Positions 17,379-25,583 of a stretch of DNA of 44,868 bases are shown here, piece by piece (position 1 is the first letter of the stretch; the number at the start of each line of letters is the position of its first letter). The stretch lies in the NCBI GenBank assembly GCA_036343635.1, contig JAYYVF010000104.1, forward strand, positions 1 to 44,868, written 5' to 3'. A program made the position numbers and the translations under genes. The notes under the pieces are model-generated. The model ran no database searches and was not told where the DNA came from. It worked only from the letters and a program-made list of their open reading frames with translations. Source of the stretch: GCA-2693325 sp036343635 (GTDB taxonomy: Bacteria; Latescibacterota; UBA2968; UBA8231).

Positions 17379-17864
17379 ATGGTGCAGCACAAATTTTATC
17401 TCGGATCTGTCATTATCTTGATGGGTTTGGCCTATCTGATGTGGACCAGTTTTCAGCAATCTACATCTATGCACCTCACCTTAGGAATGCTCATGGAGAA
17501 AATTCAATTAGACCATCCGATATCAGACCGAATTCAATTGGGAGGCAGTACTGTTGTACCAGGATCCATTTTATGGGACAAGTACAAATCAAAAGCCACC
17601 TTTGACATAACTGATGGAGAGAACAATCTAAGCGTAAGATATGTTGGAAACGCCTTATTACCGGACACATTTAAAGACGAAGCATTAGTTGTTTTGGAAG
17701 GTGAATATAATACACAAAAAACTTCCTTTGAGGCAGATTTAATATTTGCAAAATGCCCTTCAAAATATGAAGGCCAAGATTACAGTAATCACGTTGAAGC
17801 CATGCAAGAAACCGGCTACTTACCTAATGCTCCTTCTAAACTTTTACTCAAAACAAAAAAATGA
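17379..17864 (+). CDS. ccmE: Heme chaperone CcmE, CXXXY variant
   Basis: Periplasmic, membrane-anchored heme carrier of cytochrome c maturation System I. 161 residues with one N-terminal span (about 6-22) and the OB-fold core (IQLGGSTVVPGSILWD; DTFKDEALVVLEGEY). The residue that binds heme covalently is Cys, not His: AKCPSKY at 124-130 gives C126 and Y130, aligning with H130 and Y134 of E. coli. CXXXY CcmE proteins are known from archaea and some bacteria such as Desulfovibrio. The ATG at 17379 has a GAGGAGT site just upstream. Its TGA overlaps the ATG of ccmF, so it is translationally coupled. Confidence 0.95.
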   Translation: MVQHKFYLGSVIILMGLAYLMWTSFQQSTSMHLTLGMLMEKIQLDHPISDRIQLGGSTVVPGSILWDKYKSKATFDITDGENNLSVRYVGNALLPDTFKDEALVVLEGEYNTQKTSFEADLIFAKCPSKYEGQDYSNHVEAMQETGYLPNAPSKLLLKTKK

Positions 17865-19858
17865 TTGATATTGGGTATTTTGCCCTTTGCGCAGCACTAA
17901 CTTTTTCGGGTTATGCAACGATTGCATCGTTCGCTGCCGGACGCAAACAAAGTCTTTCTCTTGCCCGTTCCGGAGAAAATGCTGCACTTGTCACCTGTGG
18001 CTTGTTGACACTGGCAGTTATTGTCCTTTGGCATGCCTTGTTAACACACAACTTCCGCGTCCAATTTGTTGCAGAAAATAGCGACTTGTCCATGCCTGTC
18101 TTTTACCTCATTACGTCTCTTTGGGGAGGACAAGCTGGATCCTTGCTATTCTGGGGATGGATACTCTCATTATACGCTGCTGCAGTCATAATCATTTATA
18201 GAAATAGATACCGCGACCTCATGCCTTATGCGGTTGCAGTAATATCCTTATCAAGCTTCTTTTACTGTATCCTGCATCTATTTTCAGCCGATCCTTTTAC
18301 ACTCCTTCCAACTATACCTGAAAATGGTCGAGGCTTAAACCCTCTCCTACAACAGCCGCTTATGGCTATCCACCCTCCCCTACTCTATCTAGGGATGGTT
18401 GGTATGGTAGTACCTTTTTCATTCGCAATATCTGCCTTACTTTCAGGCAATTTAGACGCTACCTGGTTACGACCGGCTCGGAGATGGATGTTGATCCCAT
18501 GGTCCTTTCTTGGCGCTGGTCTTCTACTGGGTGGCAAGTGGGCCTATGTTGAATTGGGATGGGGAGGTTACTGGGGTTGGGATCCCGTTGAAAATTCATC
18601 TCTTATGCCCTGGTTGGCCGGTACTGCTTTCCTACACTCAATAATGGTTCAAGAGCGCAGGGGAATGCTAAAAGTATGGAATTTATTTCTCGCTATACTC
18701 TGCTATTCGCTGTGTATGCTTGGCACATTCATAACGCGTTCAGGTATAATCTCGTCTGTCCATGCATTTGCAGAGTCAAATATTGGCCCTTTTTTCGTGA
18801 CTTTTTTAGTAATTATTGGCGTTTCATCCGTAGCCTTATTGTATTACCGTCTCCCTAAGTTGGGCCCCGATAATAAACTGGAATCTTTTGTCTCGCGTGA
18901 AACAGCCTTTTTGTTGAACAATTGGATTCTTCTGGGGATTTTATTTGCCGTACTTTGGGGAACTCTTTTTCCTCTGATATCTGAGGCATTCACCGGACAG
19001 CAAATTACGATAGGACCACCATTTTTTAATCAAGTTAACACTCCTCTAGGTCTTATTCTCATTTTCTTGACGGGCGCCGGACCGTTGGTCGCATGGCGTA
19101 AATCTTCCACCCATGGTTTAAAAAAACACTTCGCCCGTCCTTTTCTTTTTGCTCTCTTGTCGGCACCAATAATACTTGGTATTGGTGTTAATGATTTTTA
19201 TGCCTTCGTTTCATTAACAATATGCTGCTTTGTCGTCGCGGCAATAGGTCTTGAGTTTCACACAGGTACCCTTGCTCGAAAACGAAGTACCGAAGAAGGA
19301 TATTTTATTGCGATGTTCCGGTTGTCTTTAAAGAATCGCCGTAGGTATGGCGGATACATAACGCACGTAGCATTAGTACTCCTTTTTGTTGGTTTTACGG
19401 GCAAGGCGTTTACTACAGAGACAGAGCTTGTTTTACAAAAATCAGAAACTCGAAGGTTCGGTGAATACGATTTGACCTTTGAAACATTGGCCTACGTAGA
19501 AAATGCTGGAATGCAGTCAACTGCTGCTGTATTGTCGCTACATCTAAATGGAGAACGCTTAGGTACGCTTTTGCCGGAAAGACGGTACTACAAAGCTTTC
19601 GATCAGGGAACAACAGAAGTCTCTATCTACTCCGGTTTATTGGAGGATTTTTATCTGATACTAGTTGGATGGAGCAACGATGGCAGCGCCAAGTTTCAAA
19701 TTTACATAAACCCTTTAGTTAAATTTGTTTGGTTGGGAAGTATAGTCCTTATATTTGGTTCAATATGGGCAATGTGGCCAACTGGCCGAGATAGGCGCAT
19801 AGCAAAAGTAGATACGCAAAACGCTGTAAAAATGAACAAAACCGTTGAATCAATCTAG
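17861..19858 (+). CDS. ccmF: Heme lyase subunit CcmF
   Basis: Integral membrane component that attaches heme to apocytochrome c. 665 residues with about 15 spans, a normal length. The tryptophan-rich WWD motif is WGGYWGWDPVENSSLMPWL (234-252), and the conserved HPPLLYLGM (171-179) is present with the periplasmic histidines expected for heme b. The C-terminal domain follows YGGYITHVALVLLFVGF. It overlaps ccmE by 4 bases at its start. No truncation was found. Confidence 0.97.
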   Translation: MIDIGYFALCAALTFSGYATIASFAAGRKQSLSLARSGENAALVTCGLLTLAVIVLWHALLTHNFRVQFVAENSDLSMPVFYLITSLWGGQAGSLLFWGWILSLYAAAVIIIYRNRYRDLMPYAVAVISLSSFFYCILHLFSADPFTLLPTIPENGRGLNPLLQQPLMAIHPPLLYLGMVGMVVPFSFAISALLSGNLDATWLRPARRWMLIPWSFLGAGLLLGGKWAYVELGWGGYWGWDPVENSSLMPWLAGTAFLHSIMVQERRGMLKVWNLFLAILCYSLCMLGTFITRSGIISSVHAFAESNIGPFFVTFLVIIGVSSVALLYYRLPKLGPDNKLESFVSRETAFLLNNWILLGILFAVLWGTLFPLISEAFTGQQITIGPPFFNQVNTPLGLILIFLTGAGPLVAWRKSSTHGLKKHFARPFLFALLSAPIILGIGVNDFYAFVSLTICCFVVAAIGLEFHTGTLARKRSTEEGYFIAMFRLSLKNRRRYGGYITHVALVLLFVGFTGKAFTTETELVLQKSETRRFGEYDLTFETLAYVENAGMQSTAAVLSLHLNGERLGTLLPERRYYKAFDQGTTEVSIYSGLLEDFYLILVGWSNDGSAKFQIYINPLVKFVWLGSIVLIFGSIWAMWPTGRDRRIAKVDTQNAVKMNKTVESI

Positions 19859-19865
19859 GTGCTCT

Positions 19866-20339
19866 GTGAGTTATTCCTTTCCGTTACTATTGTTTTTTTC
19901 AGCAGTAACTAATGTTTTTTCGGCAACACCAACCCAGATTAAGGAAATAGCCAAAAAGCTAGTGTGTCTATGTGGTACATGCAACCGCGAATCATTATCG
20001 ACGTGTTTATGCGACCACGGACAATCTCAGAGGGATAGGATCAGTAGAGAAATTGACCTCGGAAAAGCCACTAACGAAATCATCAAAGACTTTAAGGATG
20101 AATTTGGTGACGTTGTGCTGGCGTCCCCCCCCGCTGAGGGCATAAACTTATTAGCGTGGATTGCTCCTATTGCGGCACTTTTGTTAGGTGCCATAATTCT
20201 CCGTCTCTTTATAAAGAGACGAGTAGAAACGCCTTTCTTAAGTAACAGTAGAGAGACCTCCTCGCAGGAAAATCCATTGGATCATGAACAACACAAACGG
20301 TTGCAAAACGAATTAAAACAATTCGAAGAGAGCGAATAA
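19866..20339 (+). CDS. ccmH: CcmH/CycL-like cytochrome c biogenesis thiol protein
   Basis: Likely reduces the apocytochrome CXXCH thiols before heme attachment. About 157 residues, with a signal peptide (SYSFPLLLFFSAVTNVFS) and one C-terminal span (LLAWIAPIAALLLGAIILRLF). The redox motif is unusual: LVCLCGTCNRESLSTCLCDHG holds five closely spaced cysteines, matching the CxCGxC type seen outside proteobacteria rather than LRCPVC. GKATNEIIKDFKDEFGD follows the family pattern. I prefer the GTG at 19866; an in-frame TTG at 19845 would overlap ccmF. Possessing CcmH with a CXXXY CcmE is notable, since archaeal CXXXY systems generally lack CcmH. Confidence 0.85.
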   Translation: MSYSFPLLLFFSAVTNVFSATPTQIKEIAKKLVCLCGTCNRESLSTCLCDHGQSQRDRISREIDLGKATNEIIKDFKDEFGDVVLASPPAEGINLLAWIAPIAALLLGAIILRLFIKRRVETPFLSNSRETSSQENPLDHEQHKRLQNELKQFEESE

Positions 20340-20346
20340 GTTAAAG

Positions 20347-20814
20347 ATGGAGATGTTTGCAATCATTATATGCGTTTCGATTGCCATGGTTTGCCTATTC
20401 GTTGTTGCTAGACCCTTAATGAAAGTACACGATTTTTTCGCCACAGCTGATACAAAGAAACGGCTATTAACAGAAACAAAGGACCAGATCTTATCCTCGC
20501 TCCGTGAATTAGAATTTGATCTGCAATTAGGCAAATTAAATGACGAAGAGTATAAATCGTTGCGGGAGGATCTTGAGAATAAAGCGATAGTAGTGATAGA
20601 TCAGTTAGACCGATTAGAACTAGAAAACGAAATTGCCGACAGTGATCTGATCCAGAAATTAGAAGTTGAAATTCCCCACATTAGCCAAGATACCCAGATT
20701 CAAACCAAAGATCTGCCTCGAGCATCAAATTTTTGCAGCCAGTGCGGAAATAAACGAATGAAAGAGGACAAATACTGCACACAATGCGGAAACGCCTTTC
20801 ATGCAGACCTTTAA
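20347..20814 (+). CDS. CcmI-like membrane protein with C-terminal zinc ribbon
   Basis: A 155-residue protein. An N-terminal span (about 4-22) is followed by LRELEFDLQLGKLNDEEYKSLREDL, which resembles the helix of CcmI N-terminal domains that supports CcmF-CcmH. The C-terminus is a zinc ribbon with two CxxC knuckles, FCSQCG and YCTQCG. It lacks the CcmI TPR domain. It lies 7 nt after ccmH and overlaps the next gene. A role in organising the heme-ligation complex is inferred from position and the CcmI-like helix; the zinc ribbon's role is unknown. Confidence 0.75.
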   Translation: MEMFAIIICVSIAMVCLFVVARPLMKVHDFFATADTKKRLLTETKDQILSSLRELEFDLQLGKLNDEEYKSLREDLENKAIVVIDQLDRLELENEIADSDLIQKLEVEIPHISQDTQIQTKDLPRASNFCSQCGNKRMKEDKYCTQCGNAFHADL

Positions 20815-21910
20815 AGCCGTTTGCTCATTCATTTTTCTTCTATCTACCCTTCTTGTTTGGAGTGCTGAAGCAGCACTTGTTCGGGGCTATGTGCTAAAAG
20901 ACTCAAAGCGAATAGCCGGAGTCGAAGTAGCTTTCTATATGAATCAGGGCGAACAAGCAACGGAACTAGCACGTAAAGCGTCTGATGAAAATGGCCGGTT
21001 TTTGTTTGCGGGACCATTTATTCAACCGGGAATGCCCTTTGCCTTAGCCGCTTTTTACAAGGGTGTCCCGTATCATAGCTCAACACTACAAGTCGCCGCA
21101 CAAAAAGAAATCATTATCGAAGTTTTTGATACCACCAGTGTAGGAAAAAAACTGCACATCGATACTCATCACCTATTCGTGACCCTTAGCAAAGCCCAAA
21201 TAAACGTAGTACATTTAGTACAGATGAGTAATGAAAAGAACCAAACATTCGTAGGAAACATGGCAAATGGTGTTAGGCATGTAAGTAAATTCCTATTAGA
21301 TGAGAGTCTTTTCGATTTGCAAAATTATTCTGGGCATTTTCATCAAACCAACGAAACTACATTCTTCGATAGCCAACCATTACCTCCGGGTGAGACACAA
21401 CTAAGCTTCTCTTTCAACTTGGATCCTAGCAAATTAAGTGGTGGATATAAACATGATGTAGTTTACCCTACAAACCGACTTGAAGCTTTCATCCAGCCAA
21501 CGTCGATCGAAATCTCAAATGGTTGGGAAGACTTAGGCGTGGTCGATCTTCACGGAACAACCTATCGTAGAGTTTTAAAACGCAATCTGACCTCCGGTGA
21601 AAGCACGTTTATTAAATTGCCACTGCCCCTAGCCATCCGAAATCTGTTCAAATGGGTCGCCCTCACTACCTGCTTTGTATTTAGTTTTTTTGCACTCTGG
21701 TGGAAGTATCCGAACCGTCTGCATCAATCTTCATATTCTTCAGGTTCAAAGTCTAAAACATTAGCAGATAGAAGATCAGAGTTGCTTCTAAAAATTGCTC
21801 AATTAGATAAAAAATGGGCACACGAAAAGGACAATCCCAATTATTTAGAACAAAGAAAAAAAATAATCCTTGATGCCGTAAAAATAACGAAGCTGCTTGA
21901 GGCTATATAA
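20801..21910 (+). CDS. Membrane-anchored protein with carboxypeptidase-regulatory-like domain
   Basis: A 369-residue protein with a signal peptide (FIFLLSTLLVWSAEAA), a beta-sandwich of the carboxypeptidase regulatory-like type (VRGYVLKDSKRIAGVEVAFY), a large extracytoplasmic middle domain and a C-terminal span (LFKWVALTTCFVFSFFALWW). After the span comes a Lys/Arg-rich cytoplasmic coiled helix. The start overlaps the zinc-ribbon gene by 14 nt and the stop precedes ccmA by one base. Homologues adjoining ccmA occur in some non-proteobacterial clusters as far as I recall, but no function is established. Operon position suggests an accessory role in heme or apocytochrome handling. Confidence 0.6.
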   Translation: MQTFKAVCSFIFLLSTLLVWSAEAALVRGYVLKDSKRIAGVEVAFYMNQGEQATELARKASDENGRFLFAGPFIQPGMPFALAAFYKGVPYHSSTLQVAAQKEIIIEVFDTTSVGKKLHIDTHHLFVTLSKAQINVVHLVQMSNEKNQTFVGNMANGVRHVSKFLLDESLFDLQNYSGHFHQTNETTFFDSQPLPPGETQLSFSFNLDPSKLSGGYKHDVVYPTNRLEAFIQPTSIEISNGWEDLGVVDLHGTTYRRVLKRNLTSGESTFIKLPLPLAIRNLFKWVALTTCFVFSFFALWWKYPNRLHQSSYSSGSKSKTLADRRSELLLKIAQLDKKWAHEKDNPNYLEQRKKIILDAVKITKLLEAI

Positions 21911-21911
21911 A

Positions 21912-22622
21912 ATGGTTGCGACGGATATCGATTTACAAAAGGTTAGCAAGCGCTTTGGCGCCTTGGTTGCATTGCATCCAACCGAATTATCTATTCCGAA
22001 AGGGCAATATGTATTGATAATTGGCTCTAACGGGGCCGGAAAGACTACCCTCCTTCGGCTCACAGCTGGAGTCAGTCGACCGTCGAGCGGACAAGTTCTT
22101 ATATGCGGACAAGACTTGCGAACTAATACAGACTGCCGTGCAAATATTGGGCTCCTTTCACATCACAGTATGCTATATGAAGACTTAACTGCTGAAGAAA
22201 ATCTTCTTTTTTTTTCAAAGCTTTACAGCGTAGAAGAAGCAAATTTGAAAATTGAGCGGTCCCTTGAACTGATCGGTTTAAGCCGATGGCGCCATCGAAA
22301 AATCAATGGGTTTTCCCGTGGGATGAGACAGCGTTTAGCCATCGCTCGTGCAACTATTCATAATCCTCCAATCATTCTACTCGACGAACCTTACACGGGC
22401 TTAGACCCCATGGCACGTAAAACTCTGCAAAACCTTTTAATTCAGTTAAAAGACCATGGTCATACATTTCTAATGGCGACGCACCGCTTAGAAGAAGCCG
22501 CTCCCTTAGCCGATAGAGTTATCGTCATTGAATCAGGCAGCATTGTATTCGACCAAACTTGGCAGGGAACCGGCAGGGATCTCGTAAAATTATTTGAGGT
22601 CCGTAAGGAACAAATACTATGA
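21912..22622 (+). CDS. ccmA: Heme-exporter ABC ATPase CcmA
   Basis: ATPase subunit of the CcmABCD complex, which releases holo-CcmE. About 236 residues, with Walker A GSNGAGKTTLLRL, signature FSRGMRQRLAIARA, Walker B IILLDEPYTGLD and the H-loop ATHRLEEA. I prefer the ATG at 21912 over an in-frame TTG at 21897 that overlaps the previous gene. Its stop overlaps the ccmB start by four bases, so production of the two is probably coupled. Confidence 0.95.
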   Translation: MVATDIDLQKVSKRFGALVALHPTELSIPKGQYVLIIGSNGAGKTTLLRLTAGVSRPSSGQVLICGQDLRTNTDCRANIGLLSHHSMLYEDLTAEENLLFFSKLYSVEEANLKIERSLELIGLSRWRHRKINGFSRGMRQRLAIARATIHNPPIILLDEPYTGLDPMARKTLQNLLIQLKDHGHTFLMATHRLEEAAPLADRVIVIESGSIVFDQTWQGTGRDLVKLFEVRKEQIL

Positions 22623-23296
22623 TTTTTTTTCGACGGGCCCTTGTTATTTTTTTCAAGGATCTTCGCACTGAATGGCGAACGAAACAAAGAGTTGTTACAA
22701 TGGCTTTTTTCTCTTTGTTAATACTGCTCGTCTTTAATTTCGCCCTAAAAATTGGAGGGGCTATGCTTCACGAAATAGGAGCGGGGGTACTATGGTCAAC
22801 CTTAGTATTTGCCAATCTCCTTGGGCTAGGCCGTGTTTTTGATGAAGAAAAAGAGAACCGAGCCATTGACGCATTACTCATTACACCTGGGGACCGGAGT
22901 GCTATTTACTTTGGAAAACTGCTGGCCCACTTTGTTTCATTATTTCTCGTTTCTCTATTCGTTTTGCCATTTTTCTGTGTCTTTTTTAATATTTCGTTTG
23001 GGATGTTTCTACTTCCTCTTTGCGGCGTATTAGCATTGGGTTCCTTATGCTTTACCTGTGTCGGTACGTTGTACGCCGTCCTATCTTATAACTTGCGACT
23101 AAGAGAATTAATGTTGTCCGTACTTCTTGTGCCCATGCTACTGCCTGCTTTAATCTCTATTGTAGAAGCTACAAACCGCGTTTTCAGCAATAATTACGAT
23201 GAGGTCTTTTGGACACATGTTAAAATATTAGTTGTTTTTGCTATAATCTTTATTGCCGTGTCACATATGCTTTTTGAATATATAATTGAGGAATGA
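22619..23296 (+). CDS. ccmB: Heme-exporter membrane subunit CcmB
   Basis: Permease partner of CcmA. 225 residues with six predicted spans; the family features EWRTKQRV near the start, FDEEKENRAIDALLITPGDRS in the first loop and LVPMLLPALISIVEAT are visible. Overlaps ccmA by ATGA and ccmC by ATGA, so ccmA, ccmB and ccmC form a tight block. Normal length, no irregularity. Confidence 0.93.
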   Translation: MIFFRRALVIFFKDLRTEWRTKQRVVTMAFFSLLILLVFNFALKIGGAMLHEIGAGVLWSTLVFANLLGLGRVFDEEKENRAIDALLITPGDRSAIYFGKLLAHFVSLFLVSLFVLPFFCVFFNISFGMFLLPLCGVLALGSLCFTCVGTLYAVLSYNLRLRELMLSVLLVPMLLPALISIVEATNRVFSNNYDEVFWTHVKILVVFAIIFIAVSHMLFEYIIEE

Positions 23297-23982
23297 TTAA
23301 AAACCTTCTTGCAAGTCAAATAGTCCCTATTGTACTTTGCCTATTAATGGTAAGTGCTTTGGTGTCAATTTTATTATATGCACCAACTGAAAGCGTAATG
23401 GGTGAGACGCAAAGAATTTTTTATTTCCATGTACCGGCCGCTGTAAACTCATTCATATGTTTTTTCTTAGTGTTTGTCGGTAGCACACAATTTCTACGCA
23501 CCCGAAAGGCTTACTGGGACAAATTAGCGCTGAGCACTGCTCAAATTGGAGTCGTATTTTGCCTTATCGTACTTATAACGGGCCCCCTTTGGGCTAAGCC
23601 TATTTGGGGCGTTTATTGGCGTTGGGAACCCAGACTCACCACAGTATTGATAATGTTTACAAACTACGGGGCATATTTAATTATGCGTGCTTTTGAGAAT
23701 AATTCTGACCGAATACAACGTATTGCCGCCGTAATTGGAATAGTTGCATTTTTGAATGTCCCGTTAGTATACTTTTCCGTCGATTTATGGGCTGCCGACC
23801 AACAACTTCACCCTCAACGCAACGTCGAGTTAGACCCAAAAATGCGTACAGCACTTTATGTCAGTTTCGCTGCACATATTACTTTCTTAGCTTTTTTAAT
23901 TCTTCGGCGACTGCACTTATATCAAGTTGAGGAAACCATTTCTCGGCTACGAAGTCATGTCCACGCACAAATAGATCGGTAA
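23293..23982 (+). CDS. ccmC: Heme delivery protein CcmC
   Basis: Membrane protein that loads heme onto CcmE. 229 residues with six spans. The first periplasmic His region RIFYFHVPAA (H46) is intact. The WWD motif reads WGVYWRWEPRLTT (105-117), with Glu in place of the usual Asp and Pro after it. The second His region, usually WWNTLHQ, reads LWAADQQLHPQRN, so a His-Pro remains but is displaced by about three residues. Both changes lie at the heme site and accompany the CXXXY CcmE. It overlaps ccmB and the small ccmD at its two ends. Confidence 0.93.
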   Translation: MIKNLLASQIVPIVLCLLMVSALVSILLYAPTESVMGETQRIFYFHVPAAVNSFICFFLVFVGSTQFLRTRKAYWDKLALSTAQIGVVFCLIVLITGPLWAKPIWGVYWRWEPRLTTVLIMFTNYGAYLIMRAFENNSDRIQRIAAVIGIVAFLNVPLVYFSVDLWAADQQLHPQRNVELDPKMRTALYVSFAAHITFLAFLILRRLHLYQVEETISRLRSHVHAQIDR

Positions 23983-24137
23983 TGGAAATCATGGAAAATT
24001 TACAGTATCTTTTTATCGCCTTTTCAGCTGTATGGATCATACTTTTTCTCTACATAAACCACTTACAGCGTCGGACAACTGCTCTCAATAATGAAGTCCA
24101 AGAGCTCAAAGAATTGCTAAAAATTGAACAGGATTAA
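23982..24137 (+). CDS. ccmD: Small CcmD-like protein
   Basis: A 51-residue ORF begins with an ATG that shares its first base with the ccmC stop codon (TAATG). It has one span (YLFIAFSAVWIILFLYI, residues 9-25) followed by a basic HLQRR and a charged helix (NNEVQELKELLKIEQD). This is the size and topology of CcmD, which helps release holo-CcmE. A second ATG three codons on (23991) could be the real start. CcmD sequences are poorly conserved, so position and topology carry the call. Confidence 0.8.
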   Translation: MEIMENLQYLFIAFSAVWIILFLYINHLQRRTTALNNEVQELKELLKIEQD

Positions 24138-24154
24138 AATACGAATTACGCTTG

Positions 24155-24182
24155 TTGACACTCGGTTCATGCGTATTATATT
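24155..24182 (+). promoter_or_regulatory. Candidate sigma70-type promoter for the nuclease pair
   Basis: TTGACA (24155-24160), a 16-nt spacer and TATATT (24177-24182) lie between ccmD and the first bifunctional-nuclease gene. The -35 is a perfect match. Transcription would begin about 50 nt before the start codon and would give the nuclease genes a transcript separate from ccm. Confidence 0.6.
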
Positions 24183-24236
24183 CTCGGGCCATAGTTATCA
24201 CTTGATTCCAATCCAAGCCTTTTCACGAGTTTTGTA

Positions 24237-24851
24237 ATGATCCGAATGGAAATAAGCGCCGTTTACACCAGTAGCCCAGAAGCATCCTATCCTCAGGTAG
24301 TACTCAAGCAGGTAGATGGCGACAACTATTTGCCAATAATCATAGGTCGATTTGAGGCCGCAGCAATTTCCATGGCTCAAAATGAAGATGTACCTGCTCG
24401 ACCAATCAGCTACGACCTAGTGCGGCAGATCTTACTTGGAATGGAATGCCATGTATCTAAAGTGGAAATAACCGAATTACATGAAAGTACTTATTTCGCT
24501 GACGTTCACGTAATCTCGAGTGATGGTACCGTCCGCATATTTGACGCACGTCCGAGTGACGCTATAGCAATCGCCCTTCGTTTTAATGCACCCATTTTTG
24601 CATCGCCTGACGTTTTAGATGAGGTCGGCATCCCCTCGGCACCAGACCCTCATTCAAGCTTGGAAGAACAGGAAGAAATAGTTCAAATATCGGTTGCCAT
24701 TGAGGAAATGGAACAAATCACATCAGATCTTCAACCAGCCGAAACTGAATTAGAAACACTAAAAAGGCGCTTAGCGCAGGCCGTTGCCGAGGACATGTAT
24801 GAAGAGGCGGCACGTTTAAGGGATGAAATCAAACTCCTAAAGTCACGATAA
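24237..24851 (+). CDS. Bifunctional nuclease (DUF151) domain protein with UVR motif, copy 1
   Basis: A 204-residue protein. The N-terminal BFN/DUF151 domain (about 1-135) carries YLPIIIGRFEAAAISMAQ and the signature IFDARPSDAIAIALRFNAPIF. The C-terminal 35 residues are a UvrB/UvrC-type UVR helix pair (LKRRLAQAVAEDMYEEAARLRDEI). BFN proteins in plants and Mycobacterium have been reported to have DNase and RNase activity; the bacterial role is unclear. The UVR motif mediates protein contacts in UvrBC and McsA. Start may be ATG 24237 or 24246. A close paralogue follows 17-35 nt downstream. Confidence 0.88.
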   Translation: MIRMEISAVYTSSPEASYPQVVLKQVDGDNYLPIIIGRFEAAAISMAQNEDVPARPISYDLVRQILLGMECHVSKVEITELHESTYFADVHVISSDGTVRIFDARPSDAIAIALRFNAPIFASPDVLDEVGIPSAPDPHSSLEEQEEIVQISVAIEEMEQITSDLQPAETELETLKRRLAQAVAEDMYEEAARLRDEIKLLKSR

Positions 24852-24886
24852 TTTTTCAAGGCCTTTTATTGGAAAGTACTAAACCT

Positions 24887-25552
24887 ATGGAAAGTGCTTC
24901 TATAGTCGAAATGCTTGTCGTTACGGTCAGACCATATTTGAGGGAAGATCGTCCCCTTGTTTGGCTTAAAGAAAGGACCAATACGAAACCTCGGCTGCTT
25001 CCAATAGCGATCGGCGAATTTGAAGCAGCATCAATTCAGATGTGCCTCGAAAAAGACGAACCTATTAGGCCTATCGCTTATGACCTACTAGCATCAATGA
25101 TTCAAGAGAGCGCGGCTAACATCCTTCAAATAGTCATACACACCGTTCGACAGTCTATTTTTTATGCCAAGATCGTTGTGGAACACAACCATAAAATCCA
25201 AGATATCGATGCCCGCCCGTCAGACGCTATAGCCCTAGCCTTACGAATGGACACTCCGGTCTATGCCTCGCGCGAACTATTGGAAACGGTGGGCGTTTGT
25301 CAATTGGAGTCAGAAACGGATATAAATGAGATTCTTCAACGATTCTCTCTTTTAGAGCCACAAATTATCGGCTCAACCCAAACCGAAAAAGAAAAAAACG
25401 AAGACCCCCAAATAAATCTTTCCAAAGAACCTATTGACGAGATTGAAATCCTCCGTAAAAAACTGGCCAGCGCTATTGTTTGCGAAGAATACGAAGAAGC
25501 TGCCCGGCTACGTGACGAAATCGATTCAATAGGGGAAAATAGTACTTCCTAA
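24887..25552 (+). CDS. Bifunctional nuclease (DUF151) domain protein with UVR motif, copy 2
   Basis: A 221-residue tandem paralogue of the preceding protein: the BFN signature LLPIAIGEFEAASIQM and DIDARPSDAIALALRMDTPVY, then a longer polar linker and the same UVR helix pair (LRKKLASAIVCEEYEEAARL). I prefer the ATG at 24887; a TTG at 24869 is possible. The two copies are clearly diverged, so this is an old duplication rather than a recent repeat. It probably shares the promoter at 24155, and heterodimer formation is conceivable. Confidence 0.85.
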   Translation: MESASIVEMLVVTVRPYLREDRPLVWLKERTNTKPRLLPIAIGEFEAASIQMCLEKDEPIRPIAYDLLASMIQESAANILQIVIHTVRQSIFYAKIVVEHNHKIQDIDARPSDAIALALRMDTPVYASRELLETVGVCQLESETDINEILQRFSLLEPQIIGSTQTEKEKNEDPQINLSKEPIDEIEILRKKLASAIVCEEYEEAARLRDEIDSIGENSTS

Positions 25553-25583
25553 AATACTCCCTCTTTTAACTCAAAACATGTGA

